Counted from the first letter of the stretch, positions 35,016-45,077 are shown. The stretch is 64,000 nucleotides of DNA from Echinicola shivajiensis (GCF_018642165.1 NZ_JAHHZM010000002.1:186001-250000); one strand, 5' to 3'. Numbers and translations are program-made. The notes: generated by a model not told the origin, from the sequence alone.

Positions 35016-36455
35016 TTACCAGCCTGTATTTTGCGGCAGTAAGTTTTCATCTATATTAATTTCATTTTGAGGAACTGGCCACATTAGAAGCTTGGAGTCA
35101 TAAACTCTCTCATGTCCAATGACGCTAGTGACATTTTCCATGGATGCTTGAAGATCTGCTGCTCCATATCTAAGGATGTCAAAATAGTAATGGCCTTCGA
35201 AAGCAAGCTCTAATCTTCTTTCCTTCTTGATGGCAATTCTCAATTGATCTTTGGTTAAACCGGCAGGAAGATCATCCAGTCCAGCCCTGTTGCGGATTTT
35301 GTTTACCGCATCATAAGCAACAGAAGTAGGGCCATTCAATTCGTTTTCAGCTTCAGCGAGGTTCAATAGAATTTCTGCATATCTAAATACAATGAAGTTG
35401 GCATCCCCATCATCTGTTATGGTAGGGTCTTCTATCACTCCTTTTATCAAGGCGAAACCAGTTTCAGATCTAATTGGATCGAAAGCCTCTCCTGCAAATG
35501 TTTGTCCTTCTTGGAGTATGGTAATGTCTTTTCTGATATCACCAGCTTCATATACATCTACTAATTCCTGAAGAGGAGAATATGGTGGAGTTCCAAATGC
35601 TGGTATTGCCCCAGAGCTAGCATTAAAAGCACTTCCTACCCCCCCAGTACCGGTTTTACCTAAGAATTGTACCTCAAAGATTGATTCCGTACTGTTGTTT
35701 TCCAATGCTGGCAAGAACATGTCTTTGTAGCTTCCTGTTGGCAATAGGTCATATCCTAAGGCGGTAACTTGGTTTGCAGCTTGTATGGCTTCACTATACT
35801 GTTTGTTGTATAGATGAACCCTTGATTTCAGTGCTATTGCTGCACCTTTTGTGGCTCTACCTAGATTAGAAGGACCATAAGAATCAGGCAGGTTATTTAT
35901 AGCAACATCTATATCCGAAAGGATCTGAGTAAGTACCTCAGATTTTGGATTTCTACCTACAAGTGATTCTTCTACAGTTTGCTTTGTTAAAACCAATGGA
36001 ACATCTCCGTAAAGGTTGGTCAAGTGGAAGTAAAACAAAGCCCTTAAGAAGGAAGCTTCACCCAAAATTCTGTTTTTGGTGTTTTCTTCCATTTGAATTT
36101 CTGGAACATTTAGCAAAACTTCATTGGCCCTAACAATGCCTTCATAAGACTTTCTCCAGAAATTGAGCGGCCAAACACTGGATGCGTCAAAGCCTCTACC
36201 TTCACTGATCTCTAGGTAATGGTTATAAGACCACTGTGAATAGGCATTATCAACCAATGCATCAGAATGTCTCATAAAGTCCCTATACATCTGATTATGG
36301 GCAAGGACATTGTAAACACCGTTGATAGCCAAAGTGGCATCATCGCTAGTTGCCCAAAATTCTGGAGCACCGATAGAGTTAAGCGGATAACGTTCTAAAT
36401 CAGCACATCCCAGGCAAAGCGCAGTCAGAATAAATGCAATATATTTTTTCATCAT
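35016..36455 (-). CDS. SusD/RagB-family outer-membrane lipoprotein (second pair)
   Basis: 479 residues from ATG 36455; a GTG at 36461 would add two residues. The lipobox ends CLGC (about Cys17). SusD marks include WATSDDATLAINGVYNVL near 30, SFLRALFYFHLTNLYGDVPLV near 133 (short fragments), RATKGAAIALKSRVHLY near 195, and the C-terminal ERRLELAFEGHYYFDILRYG, a hallmark of the PF07980 RagB/SusD domain. It follows the second susC by 15 bases on the same strand. The ligand is unknown and no enzyme gene is adjacent. Confidence 0.92.
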   Translation of the reverse strand: MMKKYIAFILTALCLGCADLERYPLNSIGAPEFWATSDDATLAINGVYNVLAHNQMYRDFMRHSDALVDNAYSQWSYNHYLEISEGRGFDASSVWPLNFWRKSYEGIVRANEVLLNVPEIQMEENTKNRILGEASFLRALFYFHLTNLYGDVPLVLTKQTVEESLVGRNPKSEVLTQILSDIDVAINNLPDSYGPSNLGRATKGAAIALKSRVHLYNKQYSEAIQAANQVTALGYDLLPTGSYKDMFLPALENNSTESIFEVQFLGKTGTGGVGSAFNASSGAIPAFGTPPYSPLQELVDVYEAGDIRKDITILQEGQTFAGEAFDPIRSETGFALIKGVIEDPTITDDGDANFIVFRYAEILLNLAEAENELNGPTSVAYDAVNKIRNRAGLDDLPAGLTKDQLRIAIKKERRLELAFEGHYYFDILRYGAADLQASMENVTSVIGHERVYDSKLLMWPVPQNEINIDENLLPQNTGW

Positions 36456-36470
36456 TTTCACTTTTGAGAT

Positions 36471-39400
36471 TTAGAAGGAAAGATTAACACCCATGGTAAA
36501 GGATTTAGCTTGCGGGTAGCTGTCATTAACGTTGTTAAAAGTAACCGCATCTTCAGGATCAAATCCATCCACAAACTTAGTGAATGTCAATAGGTTTTGT
36601 CCTGAGATATAAACCCTTGCATTGGAAAGACCGAATTTAGCAATGGTCTCAGTAGGTAGGGTGTAACCCAATTCAACGTGCTTCATTCTTAGGTATGAAG
36701 CATCTAAGATCGCAGCACTGATAGCTGGTCCAACAAATAATGAATTGTTGTATTTGTAACCCGTTGCTACTCTTGGTATATCAGTGTCAGTGTTTTCTGG
36801 CGTCCATCTGTCCAGAAATGCAGTTGTCAGGTTGCTGTAGCCTCTCAAGCCATCAGTTCCATAAACTCCATTCTCAACATCCCTACCCAATACGCCTTGG
36901 AATAAGACGCGGAAATTAAAGCCTTTATAATCGGCTGTTAAGGTCATACCAAATGTGTTTCTAATATTGGGGTTACCAATGATCACACGATCATCAGAGT
37001 TAACTACTCCATCTCCATTGGTATCTTCATAGATATAGTCACCAGCACTTACCAGAGAACCTCCAGGTTGGGTACCATAAGTTTCTGCGTCTTGTGCTTC
37101 TGCATCAGACTGGAAAATACCGGTAATGATGTGCCCATAGAAAGAGTTGATCGGATAACCTTCCTTGGTCAAAACCTTATTTGCTGAAAGGAATTCCTCG
37201 TCTAGTTTCAGAACTTTATTGTCATTGTGTGACCAGTTTCCAGAAATGGAATATTCGAATTCGCTGCCTATGGTTCCATAATAGTTTAGGGAAAATTCAT
37301 AACCGCGGTTCTCCACTTCACCTTGGTTTTGAACCGGTGGAGCAAGGTTACCCAATGTGGCCACCACAGGAGGGCTTAATAGTACATCCAGGGATTTTCT
37401 TACATAGTAATCCGCTGTAAGGGAAAGTTTGTAATCAAACAATGTCGCATCTAATCCAATATCAGAAGTTTGTGTAGTTTCCCACTTGACATTTGGATTG
37501 GCCAAAGCCCTTGCTGCAGCTCCACCTACCAATGAATTTCCAAAGACGTAAGGTTGGTCAAGATTGATGGTAGCAATACTAGGGTAGTTACCAATGTTTT
37601 GGTTTCCAAGTTGTCCCCAGCTGGCTCTTAATTTTAACTCATTAACATCTTTTAGGCTAGCCATGAAATTTTCTTTGGCCATATTCCAACCAACGGAGAA
37701 TGATGGGAAAGTACCGAATCTGTTGTTTTCACCGAATCGGGAAGAACCGTCATAGCGAATATTAAACTCAGCTAAATACTTTCCTTCATAGTCATAGTTT
37801 ACACGACCAAAGAATGATTCCAGTGCCCATTCACTAGCATTACCAGCAACACTTGGGTTCAAAGAGGCAACGTCCAATTCTGTCAGAAGACTATTATTGT
37901 AGCCTTCATTAGATGCGGAAAGAAAGTCTTGTCTATATGCTTGGCTGGTATATCCTAACATTCCACCTATTGTTGATTTACCAAGTGTTTTGGTATATCT
38001 ACCAGTTAGTTCAAAAGTTGAGGTAGTGCTCAACAAATCAGTTTCGCGGTATTCTCCAAGACCATTAGAGTTGAAGATGCTTTCGCCATCAGAAACGGTC
38101 ATTTTGCTTCTGAAGAAACTTTGCTTTCTATCTTGTACATATACCGAACCATTGGCACGGAATACCATGTCTTTTACAGGTTCTAACTCAAAGTAAAGGT
38201 TAGGCGTAGCTCTATAATATTTGGTATTATTATTCCCCCCATATTTAGCTAAGCCAATAGGATGGATGCCACCATCAGTTCTTCCCGCTAATACTACGTT
38301 ACCAGATGAGATATAGCCATTGTCATATCTAAGTGGGTTAAGAGGTGCCTTTCTGATCATATCTCGGATAAGCTGTGTAACCCCATAACCTGAATAATTT
38401 GGTTCATTGCTGTCGGTCAAACTCCCAGAAATATTGAAGCCGGTTCTTACCATATCAGAAATTTTCACATCCACATTGGACCTGAAGTTATATCTTTTTG
38501 AATCTGTTTCTATCACGACACCTTCTTGGTCCTGATATCCTGCAGAGAACATGTATTTTACATATTCAGTACCACCAGTTACCGAGAAATAGTGGTTTTG
38601 AAGTGGAGCACCTGTACGGTATCCATCTTCAAAGAATCCCTTTGTAGAATATCTTGAATCACCACCATTTTGGAAGAGATCCAATTCCTCTTGAGAATAA
38701 ACTTCAGATTGGCCTATATTGGTCTGTGCTTCGTTTTTCAAACGAGCAAAGTCATAAGAGCTTAACATGCTGGGAGTAGTGGTAGCATTTTGGAAAGCAA
38801 TGTATGAGTTGATAGATACTTTAGGTTTTCCGGACTTTCCTCTTTTGGTTGTTACCAAGATCACACCGTTTGCAGCTCTGGCACCGTAAATGGCAGCTGA
38901 AGCTGCATCTTTCAATACAGAAAAACTTTCAATATCATTTGGATGCACATCATTTAAGGTAGACTGCACACCGTCTACCAATACCAATGGAGCTGAATCG
39001 CTATTTTGTCCATCTACAGATGTTCTTACCGTACCGATACCCCTAATTTGGATGGTAGGTGCATCATTACCTGGTTGGGCTGAACCTTGAATTAACTGCA
39101 CTCCGGATACTCGCCCTGATAGGGCGTTGGCTGCACTTGTAACACTTTGGCTACCAATGTCCTCGGTGGATAAAGTGCCTACAGCTCCGGTTAAGTTTTT
39201 CTTCTTTTGCGTACCATAACCAACAACAATTACCTCGTCTAAAGAGGCGCCTGTTAATGCTACGTCGATGACACTGTTGCTCCCAACAGCTACTTCCTTG
39301 GAAGTATACCCTATAAAACTGAATACTAATATGGCATTATCAGCAACGGAAAGGGAATATTTCCCATCCATGTCCGTTACAGTTCCTGAAGCTTGGCCTT

Positions 39401-39530
39401 TTACCAGAATATTTGCTCCTGGTAGAGGCTCACCTGATTCTTCATCAGTTACGGTCCCAGTGATCGTTACATTTTGTGCGAATGTAATACTGACCACAAA
39501 GAACGCAATGAGTGTAAATAGTTTTTTCAT
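36471..39530 (-). CDS. SusC/RagA-family TonB-dependent transporter (second pair)
   Basis: 1019 residues. Signal peptide ends FAQ (about residue 19). CarboxypepD_reg domain 22-105 (TITGTVTDEESGEPLPG), TonB-box-like EVIVVGYGTQKKKNLTGAVG at about 108, plug to about 230 containing VLVDGVQST and the SusC-type VLKDAASAAIYGARAANGVI, then the barrel ending AKSFTMGVNLSF. It forms the operon with the downstream susD. A candidate -7 element TAGTTTTG on the minus strand lies at 39758-39765, giving a leader of about 220 nt. It differs from the first SusC in lacking the long basic N-terminus. Confidence 0.94.
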   Translation of the reverse strand: MKKLFTLIAFFVVSITFAQNVTITGTVTDEESGEPLPGANILVKGQASGTVTDMDGKYSLSVADNAILVFSFIGYTSKEVAVGSNSVIDVALTGASLDEVIVVGYGTQKKKNLTGAVGTLSTEDIGSQSVTSAANALSGRVSGVQLIQGSAQPGNDAPTIQIRGIGTVRTSVDGQNSDSAPLVLVDGVQSTLNDVHPNDIESFSVLKDAASAAIYGARAANGVILVTTKRGKSGKPKVSINSYIAFQNATTTPSMLSSYDFARLKNEAQTNIGQSEVYSQEELDLFQNGGDSRYSTKGFFEDGYRTGAPLQNHYFSVTGGTEYVKYMFSAGYQDQEGVVIETDSKRYNFRSNVDVKISDMVRTGFNISGSLTDSNEPNYSGYGVTQLIRDMIRKAPLNPLRYDNGYISSGNVVLAGRTDGGIHPIGLAKYGGNNNTKYYRATPNLYFELEPVKDMVFRANGSVYVQDRKQSFFRSKMTVSDGESIFNSNGLGEYRETDLLSTTSTFELTGRYTKTLGKSTIGGMLGYTSQAYRQDFLSASNEGYNNSLLTELDVASLNPSVAGNASEWALESFFGRVNYDYEGKYLAEFNIRYDGSSRFGENNRFGTFPSFSVGWNMAKENFMASLKDVNELKLRASWGQLGNQNIGNYPSIATINLDQPYVFGNSLVGGAAARALANPNVKWETTQTSDIGLDATLFDYKLSLTADYYVRKSLDVLLSPPVVATLGNLAPPVQNQGEVENRGYEFSLNYYGTIGSEFEYSISGNWSHNDNKVLKLDEEFLSANKVLTKEGYPINSFYGHIITGIFQSDAEAQDAETYGTQPGGSLVSAGDYIYEDTNGDGVVNSDDRVIIGNPNIRNTFGMTLTADYKGFNFRVLFQGVLGRDVENGVYGTDGLRGYSNLTTAFLDRWTPENTDTDIPRVATGYKYNNSLFVGPAISAAILDASYLRMKHVELGYTLPTETIAKFGLSNARVYISGQNLLTFTKFVDGFDPEDAVTFNNVNDSYPQAKSFTMGVNLSF

Positions 39531-39757
39531 AAGCGTTTGTTTAGTTAATTAAATTGAATACAAGAGTATTTGTGCAAAATGTTGGTGATTTGCTTTTTAT
39601 GATGTATTAAAGGTTATTTTCGGTGGGTACGTTATGCCTTACTCGCTTCCTTTCAGAGATGTATGAATTATATGGGAACGAAGCATTTTCTCTTGTGGAT
39701 TATTAGGGTGTAAGAGAATATTCATCTAAATTATATAAATTAGGCCATTTGGACAAG

Positions 39758-39765
39758 CAAAACTA
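39758..39765 (-). promoter_or_regulatory. Candidate -7 element of the second SusC/SusD operon
   Basis: CAAAACTA on the plus strand reads TAGTTTTG on the minus strand, matching TAnnTTTG and identical to the -7 box of the TonB receptor gene at 32344. No -33 TTG is evident. Confidence 0.35.
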
Positions 39766-39893
39766 TATAAAAAAAATAACTTTTGTTATTTAGTGTGTTT
39801 TTGGTTATTAGTTTTGAATCCTTTTGTTTTTAGTATTATAAGACTTGTTTATTAAAAAGATACAGTTATCATGTTTTTCTGTTGATAAAAAAA

Positions 39894-39933
39894 TGAGCAA
39901 AAAAAAGCGGTCAATGCATGCATTGACCGCTTT
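39894..39933 (-). terminator. Perfect palindromic terminator of pdhB
   Basis: The 30-base palindrome 39904-39933 (core GGTCAATG/CATTGACC) is followed on the minus strand by a run of T (39894-39903 complement). It begins 21 bases past the pdhB stop. Confidence 0.88.
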
Positions 39934-39954
39934 AAATATTTTAAGCTGCAAAGA

Positions 39955-40935
39955 TTACTTTGCGTAAGTAACTTGCTTAACAGCTTCAATCGTTCTTTTT
40001 ACATTTGGCAAAGTAGCCTCAATATAAGTAGGAGAATAACTCAAAGGAATATCCATAGAATTAACTCTCAATACAGGGGCATCCAAATGATCGAACATGT
40101 TTTTCTGAACATTGAATGCGATATCTGTAGCTAAAGAAGAAATTGGATTGGCTTCTTCAACCACAACGCATCTATTGGTTTTCTTAACCGATTCGTAAAC
40201 AGTAGCGTAATCAATTGGCCTCACAGTTCTTAGATCGATTACCTCTGCCTCGATTCCATCTTTAGCCAATTCTTCAGCAGCTTCCAAGGCTACTTTCATG
40301 ATTTTACCAAAAGAAACAATGGTTACATCTGTCCCTTTTCTTTTGATATCGGCTACTCCGATAGGAAGTAAGTATTCTCCTTCTGGAACTTCTCCCTTAT
40401 CAGAATACATCAATTCAGATTCCATGAAGATAACTGGATCGTCATCTCTGATAGCAGCTTTTAACAATCCCTTTGCATCATAAGGGTTACTAGGAACTAC
40501 TACTTTAAGACCTGGAGTATTTGCAAACCAATTCTCGAAGTTTGAAGAGTGTGTAGCACCAAGTTGACCGGCATTACCAGTAGGGCCTCTAAAAACGATA
40601 GGCACATTGTACTGACCGCCTGACATGGCATACATCTTAGCAGCTGAATTGATGATTTGGTCAATAGCTACCAAAGAAAAGTTGAAGGTCATAAATTCGA
40701 TGATAGGTCTTAGACCGTTCATACCGGCGCCAACGCCCAAACCAGCAAAGCCAAGTTCTGCGATAGGAGTATCATATACTCTGTCCGGTCCGAATTCATC
40801 CAACATACCTTGGGTCACCTTGTAGGCACCGTTGTATTCAGCCACTTCTTCACCCATGAGAAACACGTTTTTATCGCGTCTCATTTCTTCGCTCATGGCC
40901 TCTCTTAATGCTTCTCTAAATTGTATAATTCTCAT
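39955..40935 (-). CDS. pdhB: Pyruvate dehydrogenase E1 component, beta subunit
   Basis: 326 residues, the usual E1-beta length. Typical segments: MRIIQFREALREAMSEEM at the start, MGEEVAEYNGAYKVTQG near 27 (ThDP-contacting Glu), RPIIEFMTFNFSL near 78, QLGATHSSNFENWF near 125, and IDLRTVRPID near 230 with DIPLSYSPTYIEATLP near the end. With an alpha subunit and E2/E3 elsewhere it converts pyruvate to acetyl-CoA. The Y-N-x-P-IVFRGPTG motif supports pyruvate rather than branched-chain 2-oxoacid specificity, although paralogues are close. Encoded alone here; pdhA is not adjacent. Confidence 0.9.
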   Translation of the reverse strand: MRIIQFREALREAMSEEMRRDKNVFLMGEEVAEYNGAYKVTQGMLDEFGPDRVYDTPIAELGFAGLGVGAGMNGLRPIIEFMTFNFSLVAIDQIINSAAKMYAMSGGQYNVPIVFRGPTGNAGQLGATHSSNFENWFANTPGLKVVVPSNPYDAKGLLKAAIRDDDPVIFMESELMYSDKGEVPEGEYLLPIGVADIKRKGTDVTIVSFGKIMKVALEAAEELAKDGIEAEVIDLRTVRPIDYATVYESVKKTNRCVVVEEANPISSLATDIAFNVQKNMFDHLDAPVLRVNSMDIPLSYSPTYIEATLPNVKRTIEAVKQVTYAK

Positions 40936-41030
40936 TTTTTAGCCAAAATTTTCGCTTGTAAAAATAGAAAGTAATCCTTCAATTACCAAGTTCTAAATGG
41001 AATTAACCAATAATTAGAAAATAAACATTC

Positions 41031-42392
41031 CTAGGCCATAAAAACGGTTTTAACATTCATGAATTCTTTGATTCCATTTTCAGCTAATTCTCTACCATAA
41101 CCTGATTTTTTTATACCACCAAAGGGCAGGTGAGGGTTGGAGGCGACCATGGAGTTGATAAAAACAGCACCCGATTCGATTTCCCTGGACAGTCTGTTGG
41201 CTTTTTCAGCGTCATTGGTCCACAGTGCCGAGCCCAATCCAAAATCAGAATCATTGGCCAAGGCGATGGCTTCTTGCTCATCTTTTACCTTAAATACAGA
41301 GGCGACTGGACCAAATAGTTCTTCACTATAGGCAGGCATGCCAGGACTCAGGTTACCTAATATATAAGGTTTGAAATTTGCCTTTCCTTTATCAGGACCA
41401 CTGCCTTCAAGAATTACATCGGCACCTTGGTCGATGGAAGACTTCACCTGTTGGTAAAGTTCCTCTGCTAGATCTGGTCTGGCCATGCAAGCATATCCTG
41501 CATTTTCATCCAGGGGCTCACCGGCCTGGTAATTCTGGATTTGCAATTTAAACGCACTGATAAATTGATCATAAACTGGTGCTTCAATGATAAAGCGTTT
41601 TGCAGCTATACAGCTTTGACCAAAATTGATCATTCGGCCCTTTGCAGCTGTTTTGGCTGCAGCTTCGATATCTGCATCTTTGAGAACAATAAATGGATCA
41701 CTGCCTCCAAGTTCCAAAACAGTTTTTTTGATTTGTTCCCCAGCTTGAGAAGCAATGATTTGTCCAGCTTTTTCACTACCAGTAAGTGTGACGGCCTTTA
41801 CTTTTGGATGTTTTATGACTTTTTCTACTTTTTGGGAACCTATAATCAAAGTCTGAAAAACCCCATCAGGAAAGCCAGCTTCAGCAAATACCTCTTCAAT
41901 GGCCAAAGCGCATTGGGGTACATTTGAAGCATGTTTCAGTAAACCTGTATTGCCAGCTGTTAAGTTGGGAGCTGCAAATCTGAATACTTGCCAAAAAGGG
42001 AAATTCCAGGGCATGACAGCCAATATTACTCCCAAAGGATCATAAACGACTTTTGCTTTGTTTCCTTTAGGTAGATCAATGGGTTTATCAGATAAAAAAT
42101 CTGCGGATTTTTCGGCATAGTACTCACAAACCCATGCACACTTTTCCACTTCTGCTCGAGATTCTGAGATTACTTTTCCCATTTCCAGGGAAATGGTTTT
42201 GGCATATTTTTCCTTGTTCTTTCTAAGTACTTCCCCGGCCTTATGCATCAGTGAGCTTCTCTCAGCTATGCTCTTTCTTTTCCATTTTTGAAAAGCATTT
42301 TCACCCTTATTGATGATTATATCTATATCATTTTCAGAGTGCTCTTCTATTTCCTTAAGTAATTCGCCCGTATATGGATTTATGGATTTCAT
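41031..42392 (-). CDS. NAD(P)-dependent succinate-semialdehyde dehydrogenase-type aldehyde dehydrogenase
   Basis: 453 residues, the length of the short SSADH group (Sad/YneI type). Catalytic Cys is in FGQSCIAAKRF near 258, the general base Glu in LELGGSDPF near 224, and NWNFPFWQ-type PWNFPFWQVFR near 127 and GSEKAGQ near 200 form the cofactor site. C-terminal PFGGIKKSGYGRE is the conserved closing motif. The reaction is likely succinate semialdehyde to succinate (GABA or 4-hydroxybutyrate use), but other aliphatic aldehydes are possible. It is monocistronic; no gabT is adjacent. Confidence 0.85.
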   Translation of the reverse strand: MKSINPYTGELLKEIEEHSENDIDIIINKGENAFQKWKRKSIAERSSLMHKAGEVLRKNKEKYAKTISLEMGKVISESRAEVEKCAWVCEYYAEKSADFLSDKPIDLPKGNKAKVVYDPLGVILAVMPWNFPFWQVFRFAAPNLTAGNTGLLKHASNVPQCALAIEEVFAEAGFPDGVFQTLIIGSQKVEKVIKHPKVKAVTLTGSEKAGQIIASQAGEQIKKTVLELGGSDPFIVLKDADIEAAAKTAAKGRMINFGQSCIAAKRFIIEAPVYDQFISAFKLQIQNYQAGEPLDENAGYACMARPDLAEELYQQVKSSIDQGADVILEGSGPDKGKANFKPYILGNLSPGMPAYSEELFGPVASVFKVKDEQEAIALANDSDFGLGSALWTNDAEKANRLSREIESGAVFINSMVASNPHLPFGGIKKSGYGRELAENGIKEFMNVKTVFMA

Positions 42393-42579
42393 GGATTAAA
42401 ATTTTTTATTCCTAATTTAATTTCAAAAATCATTTGCACTAATTAGAGCAGAAACTGTTCCTAAGTCATGTGCAATTTGGAATTAATCTTGGGCGGGAAG
42501 TTTTGTTCCAAAACCAAATTGTATTTCTTTGTTTTCAGTTTCAAATTTCATTCAAGAAGTAAATTTAATCATATTATTT

Positions 42580-43086
42580 ATGATAAGAGTAGCGCTGATT
42601 TCTGATTCACACAGTTATATAGATGAAAAAACTATTGCTCATTTAGAAGATGTGGATGAAATCTGGCATGCAGGGGATATTGGTGCAGAAACCGTAATAG
42701 ATGCCCTTCCCAAGGGAAAGACTCTGAGGGTTGTTTTTGGGAATATTGATGATAATATGGCAAGGGAAAAGTATCCTGAGGAATTGGTTTTTGAAAAAGA
42801 GGGAGTCAAGGTGATGATGATACATATAGGAGGGAAGCCTCCAAGATACGCAAAAGGCGTAAGGAAAAGAATCAAAGAAGTTCGGCCCAGTATTTTTGTT
42901 TGTGGCCATTCCCATATTTGCAAGGTTGAATTTGATCATGAGCTCGGATGTATTTATATGAATCCAGGTGCGATTGGAAACCACGGCTTTCATCAAGTTA
43001 AAACCATGTTGAAATTTGATTTGGAAGAGGGGAAACCAAAAAATCTAAGGGTCGTAGAATTAGGGAAGCGTGGTAGCTTGAAATGA
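42580..43086 (+). CDS. YfcE/MJ0936-type metallophosphoesterase
   Basis: 168 residues from ATG 42580; the upstream TTG frame to 42529 has no family likeness. The five metal-site motifs of small calcineurin-like phosphodiesterases are visible in order: DSHS (residues 9-12), HAGDIG, VFGNID, MIHIGG and CGHSH near 120. Members hydrolyse phosphodiesters such as artificial bis-pNPP in a Mn-dependent way; the natural substrate is unknown. Here the first motif is DSH in place of the usual D-T-H. It is followed after 28 bases by an EcsC-family gene on the same strand. Confidence 0.88.
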   Translation: MIRVALISDSHSYIDEKTIAHLEDVDEIWHAGDIGAETVIDALPKGKTLRVVFGNIDDNMAREKYPEELVFEKEGVKVMMIHIGGKPPRYAKGVRKRIKEVRPSIFVCGHSHICKVEFDHELGCIYMNPGAIGNHGFHQVKTMLKFDLEEGKPKNLRVVELGKRGSLK

Positions 43087-43114
43087 TTTTTCTGGTTTTT
43101 TGGCATAATAAGGT

Positions 43115-43849
43115 ATGGTGCTTTACGAGGAAATAGCTTTCTATGAGATGAATGCTTGGCTTAAAAAGGTCAAGAAGAATCCTTCTATCATGAATAGGAT
43201 GGCCAAGGGAGTACAACACAAAATCAATGAAATTATTCCTGATAAAATTCATCAGGCCATTACCTATGCTATTGAAAAAATGGTGAAAGGGGTGCTCTTT
43301 GGTTCTACTTATATTAATACAAAGATTCCTGAAACTATTCCTTTTGAAGGAAGGGAGCTAAAGATTAAAAATAAGATTAAATGGTATCAAAGAACCGCTT
43401 CTGTAGAGGGCGCCGTTACAGGTGCTGGAGGAATTTTGATGGGGATGGTTGATTTTCCTGCCTTTCTGGCCATAAAGATGAAGATGCTTTTTGAAGTTGC
43501 CTCCATGTATGGTTATGATGTAAAGGATTTTAAAGAGAGAATTTTTATTCTATATGTATTTCAATTGGCTTTTTGTAGCCAACAAAAGAGAAAAGAGCTG
43601 ATAGAGGTGTTGGAAAACTGGGAAAGCTTTAAGAAAACATTGCCTGAAAAAGGAGACAATTTTGATTGGCGTACCTTCCAGTTGGAATATCGTGATTATA
43701 TGGATTTGGCTAAGCTGGCGCAGTTAATTCCGGTTGTTGGTGCTGGAGTAGGAGCTATCGCTAACTGGCAACTTACTGATCATTTGGGCAAAACAGCCAT
43801 ACAGTGTTACCGTTTGAGGTATTTTGAAAAGAAGGAAGCATTGGATTAG
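43115..43849 (+). CDS. EcsC-family protein
   Basis: 244 residues. The sequence shows the EcsC-family pattern: basic helical N-terminus, EGAVTGAGGILMGMVDFPAFLAIKMKML near 105 (a hydrophobic hairpin, cited by its ends), LYVFQLAFC near 145, and the C-terminal LAQLIPVVGAGVGAIANWQLTDHL-type glycine-rich hydrophobic segment (about 205-225). The family is named for a B. subtilis gene beside an ABC transporter; the biochemical role is unknown. Its gene is convergent with the exonuclease across a very long hairpin. Confidence 0.8.
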   Translation: MVLYEEIAFYEMNAWLKKVKKNPSIMNRMAKGVQHKINEIIPDKIHQAITYAIEKMVKGVLFGSTYINTKIPETIPFEGRELKIKNKIKWYQRTASVEGAVTGAGGILMGMVDFPAFLAIKMKMLFEVASMYGYDVKDFKERIFILYVFQLAFCSQQKRKELIEVLENWESFKKTLPEKGDNFDWRTFQLEYRDYMDLAKLAQLIPVVGAGVGAIANWQLTDHLGKTAIQCYRLRYFEKKEALD

Positions 43850-43871
43850 TCTGCTTAAAATCCCAAAGTAT

Positions 43872-43911
43872 AAATAGAAATGGCTGCCCACATGGGCAGC
43901 CATTTCTATTT
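43872..43911. terminator. Long bidirectional terminator between ecsC-like and exonuclease genes
   Basis: A 19-bp stem (43872-43890 with 43893-43911), core GGCTGCCCA/TGGGCAGCC, and an AT-rich base serves both converging genes. Its right arm reaches into the last codon of the exonuclease gene. Confidence 0.88.
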
Positions 43912-44716
43912 ATCTATTATTGAAATTCCTCAATTTTATCTGGGTGAACTTTCTTTTAGTATCCAATGGAAAGTCACCTTTCATCATCCAGTCATAATAA
44001 TTAGGTTCCTCTTGAAGGACTTTTTCCACTGGTTTACCTTTGTGCTTGCCAAAATTAAAGCATTCCACACCTTCATCATTGAAAATGAACCTTCCCGCAA
44101 GGTCTACCATTTTTTCATTGATCAATGAGTGGATTTTCTTCATATCATTTTCAATGATTCCTAGTTTGTTTCCCTGAAGGTCAATCGCCTCTTCATTTTC
44201 ATATCTTTCCACCTGAGCTTTGAATACTTCATAAGTGGCAATGGTGTCAGCCTCAGCACTATGAGCATTTTCTAAGGTTTTGCCGCAATAAAATTTATAG
44301 GCTGCCGTCAGGTTTCTTTTTTCCATCATATGGAAGATTTTTTGGGCATCTAGTAGATTTCTCTTTTCGATGTCAAAGTCTATCCCTGCCCTCAAGAATT
44401 CTTCCACTAAAAGTGGAATATCGAATTTAAGCACATTGAATCCTGCCAAGTCAGCACCATCAAGAAACTGGTGCAATTCTTTGGCTATCTCCTTGAAAGT
44501 AGGGGCATCTTTAATGTCCTCATCATAAATTCCATGAATCAAAGAAACCTCCTTTGGAATAGGAATGGTAGGATTGATTTTCATGGTTTTTATTTCTTCT
44601 TTACCGTTTGGGTGGATTTTTACAAAGGAAAATTCCACTATCCTGTCAGTAGAAATATTTATTCCAGTGGCTTCTAGGTCAAAAAATGCTAAAGGAGTTT
44701 TTATGTTTAAAGTCAT
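43910..44716 (-). CDS. DEDDh 3'-5' exonuclease fused to a C-terminal DUF3820-type domain
   Basis: 268 residues. The exonuclease part (about 5-175) has motif I FFDLEATG (D13, E15), motif II GFNVLKFDIPLL near 95-105, and motif III HSAEADT near 152, so it is a DnaQ-like DEDDh nuclease. After a helical linker, residues about 215-262 (FNFGKHKGKPVEKVL...YYDWMMKGDFP) match the small DUF3820 domain (quorum-sensing-regulated virulence factor family), often found after such exonucleases. It probably acts in DNA repair or RNA/DNA end trimming rather than as the Pol III epsilon subunit. Monocistronic. Confidence 0.88.
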   Translation of the reverse strand: MTLNIKTPLAFFDLEATGINISTDRIVEFSFVKIHPNGKEEIKTMKINPTIPIPKEVSLIHGIYDEDIKDAPTFKEIAKELHQFLDGADLAGFNVLKFDIPLLVEEFLRAGIDFDIEKRNLLDAQKIFHMMEKRNLTAAYKFYCGKTLENAHSAEADTIATYEVFKAQVERYENEEAIDLQGNKLGIIENDMKKIHSLINEKMVDLAGRFIFNDEGVECFNFGKHKGKPVEKVLQEEPNYYDWMMKGDFPLDTKRKFTQIKLRNFNNR

Positions 44717-45077
44717 TTGTTTTTTATTTGAAAATTAGGGCTGCTATCAGAGAAAAGCCCGATAATCGTAAAAGGTACATTTCTATTTTTCCTCAAAGAT
44801 AAGATATTAGAATTAAAATTACGGTGCCTGATTGTACCTCTTTGTAATTTATCAAGGGAATAGAGAAATAGTATGAATTTGGCGAAATATGCACTTATAT
44901 TTGTCTCTCAAATTTCACCGCTTCCTTTATGTTTTATAAGAGAATAATAAAGGAAATGGTATTAAATGGGTAATAGATGAAAGTAACAGGGCACTTAAAA
45001 CTTTATTAACGAATATGTTAATAGGGTGTGAATAAGTTGTTTAAAATCTTTGGTTTAAAGGAACTACATTTGTTGTT
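44717..45077. promoter_or_regulatory. Gap upstream of dnaB with a -7 element
   Basis: No gene is supported. TATATTTG at 44896-44903 matches TAnnTTTG for dnaB, with a leader of about 170 nt; a TTG at 44879 is too close to be a normal -33. Confidence 0.35.

Larger units (their letters stand above)
39531..39954. other. AT-rich gap upstream of the second susC
   Basis: No coding frame is supported. It contains the minus-strand -7 candidate (39758-39765) and, at its right end, the terminator of pdhB. No operator-like repeat was seen. Confidence 0.5.
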
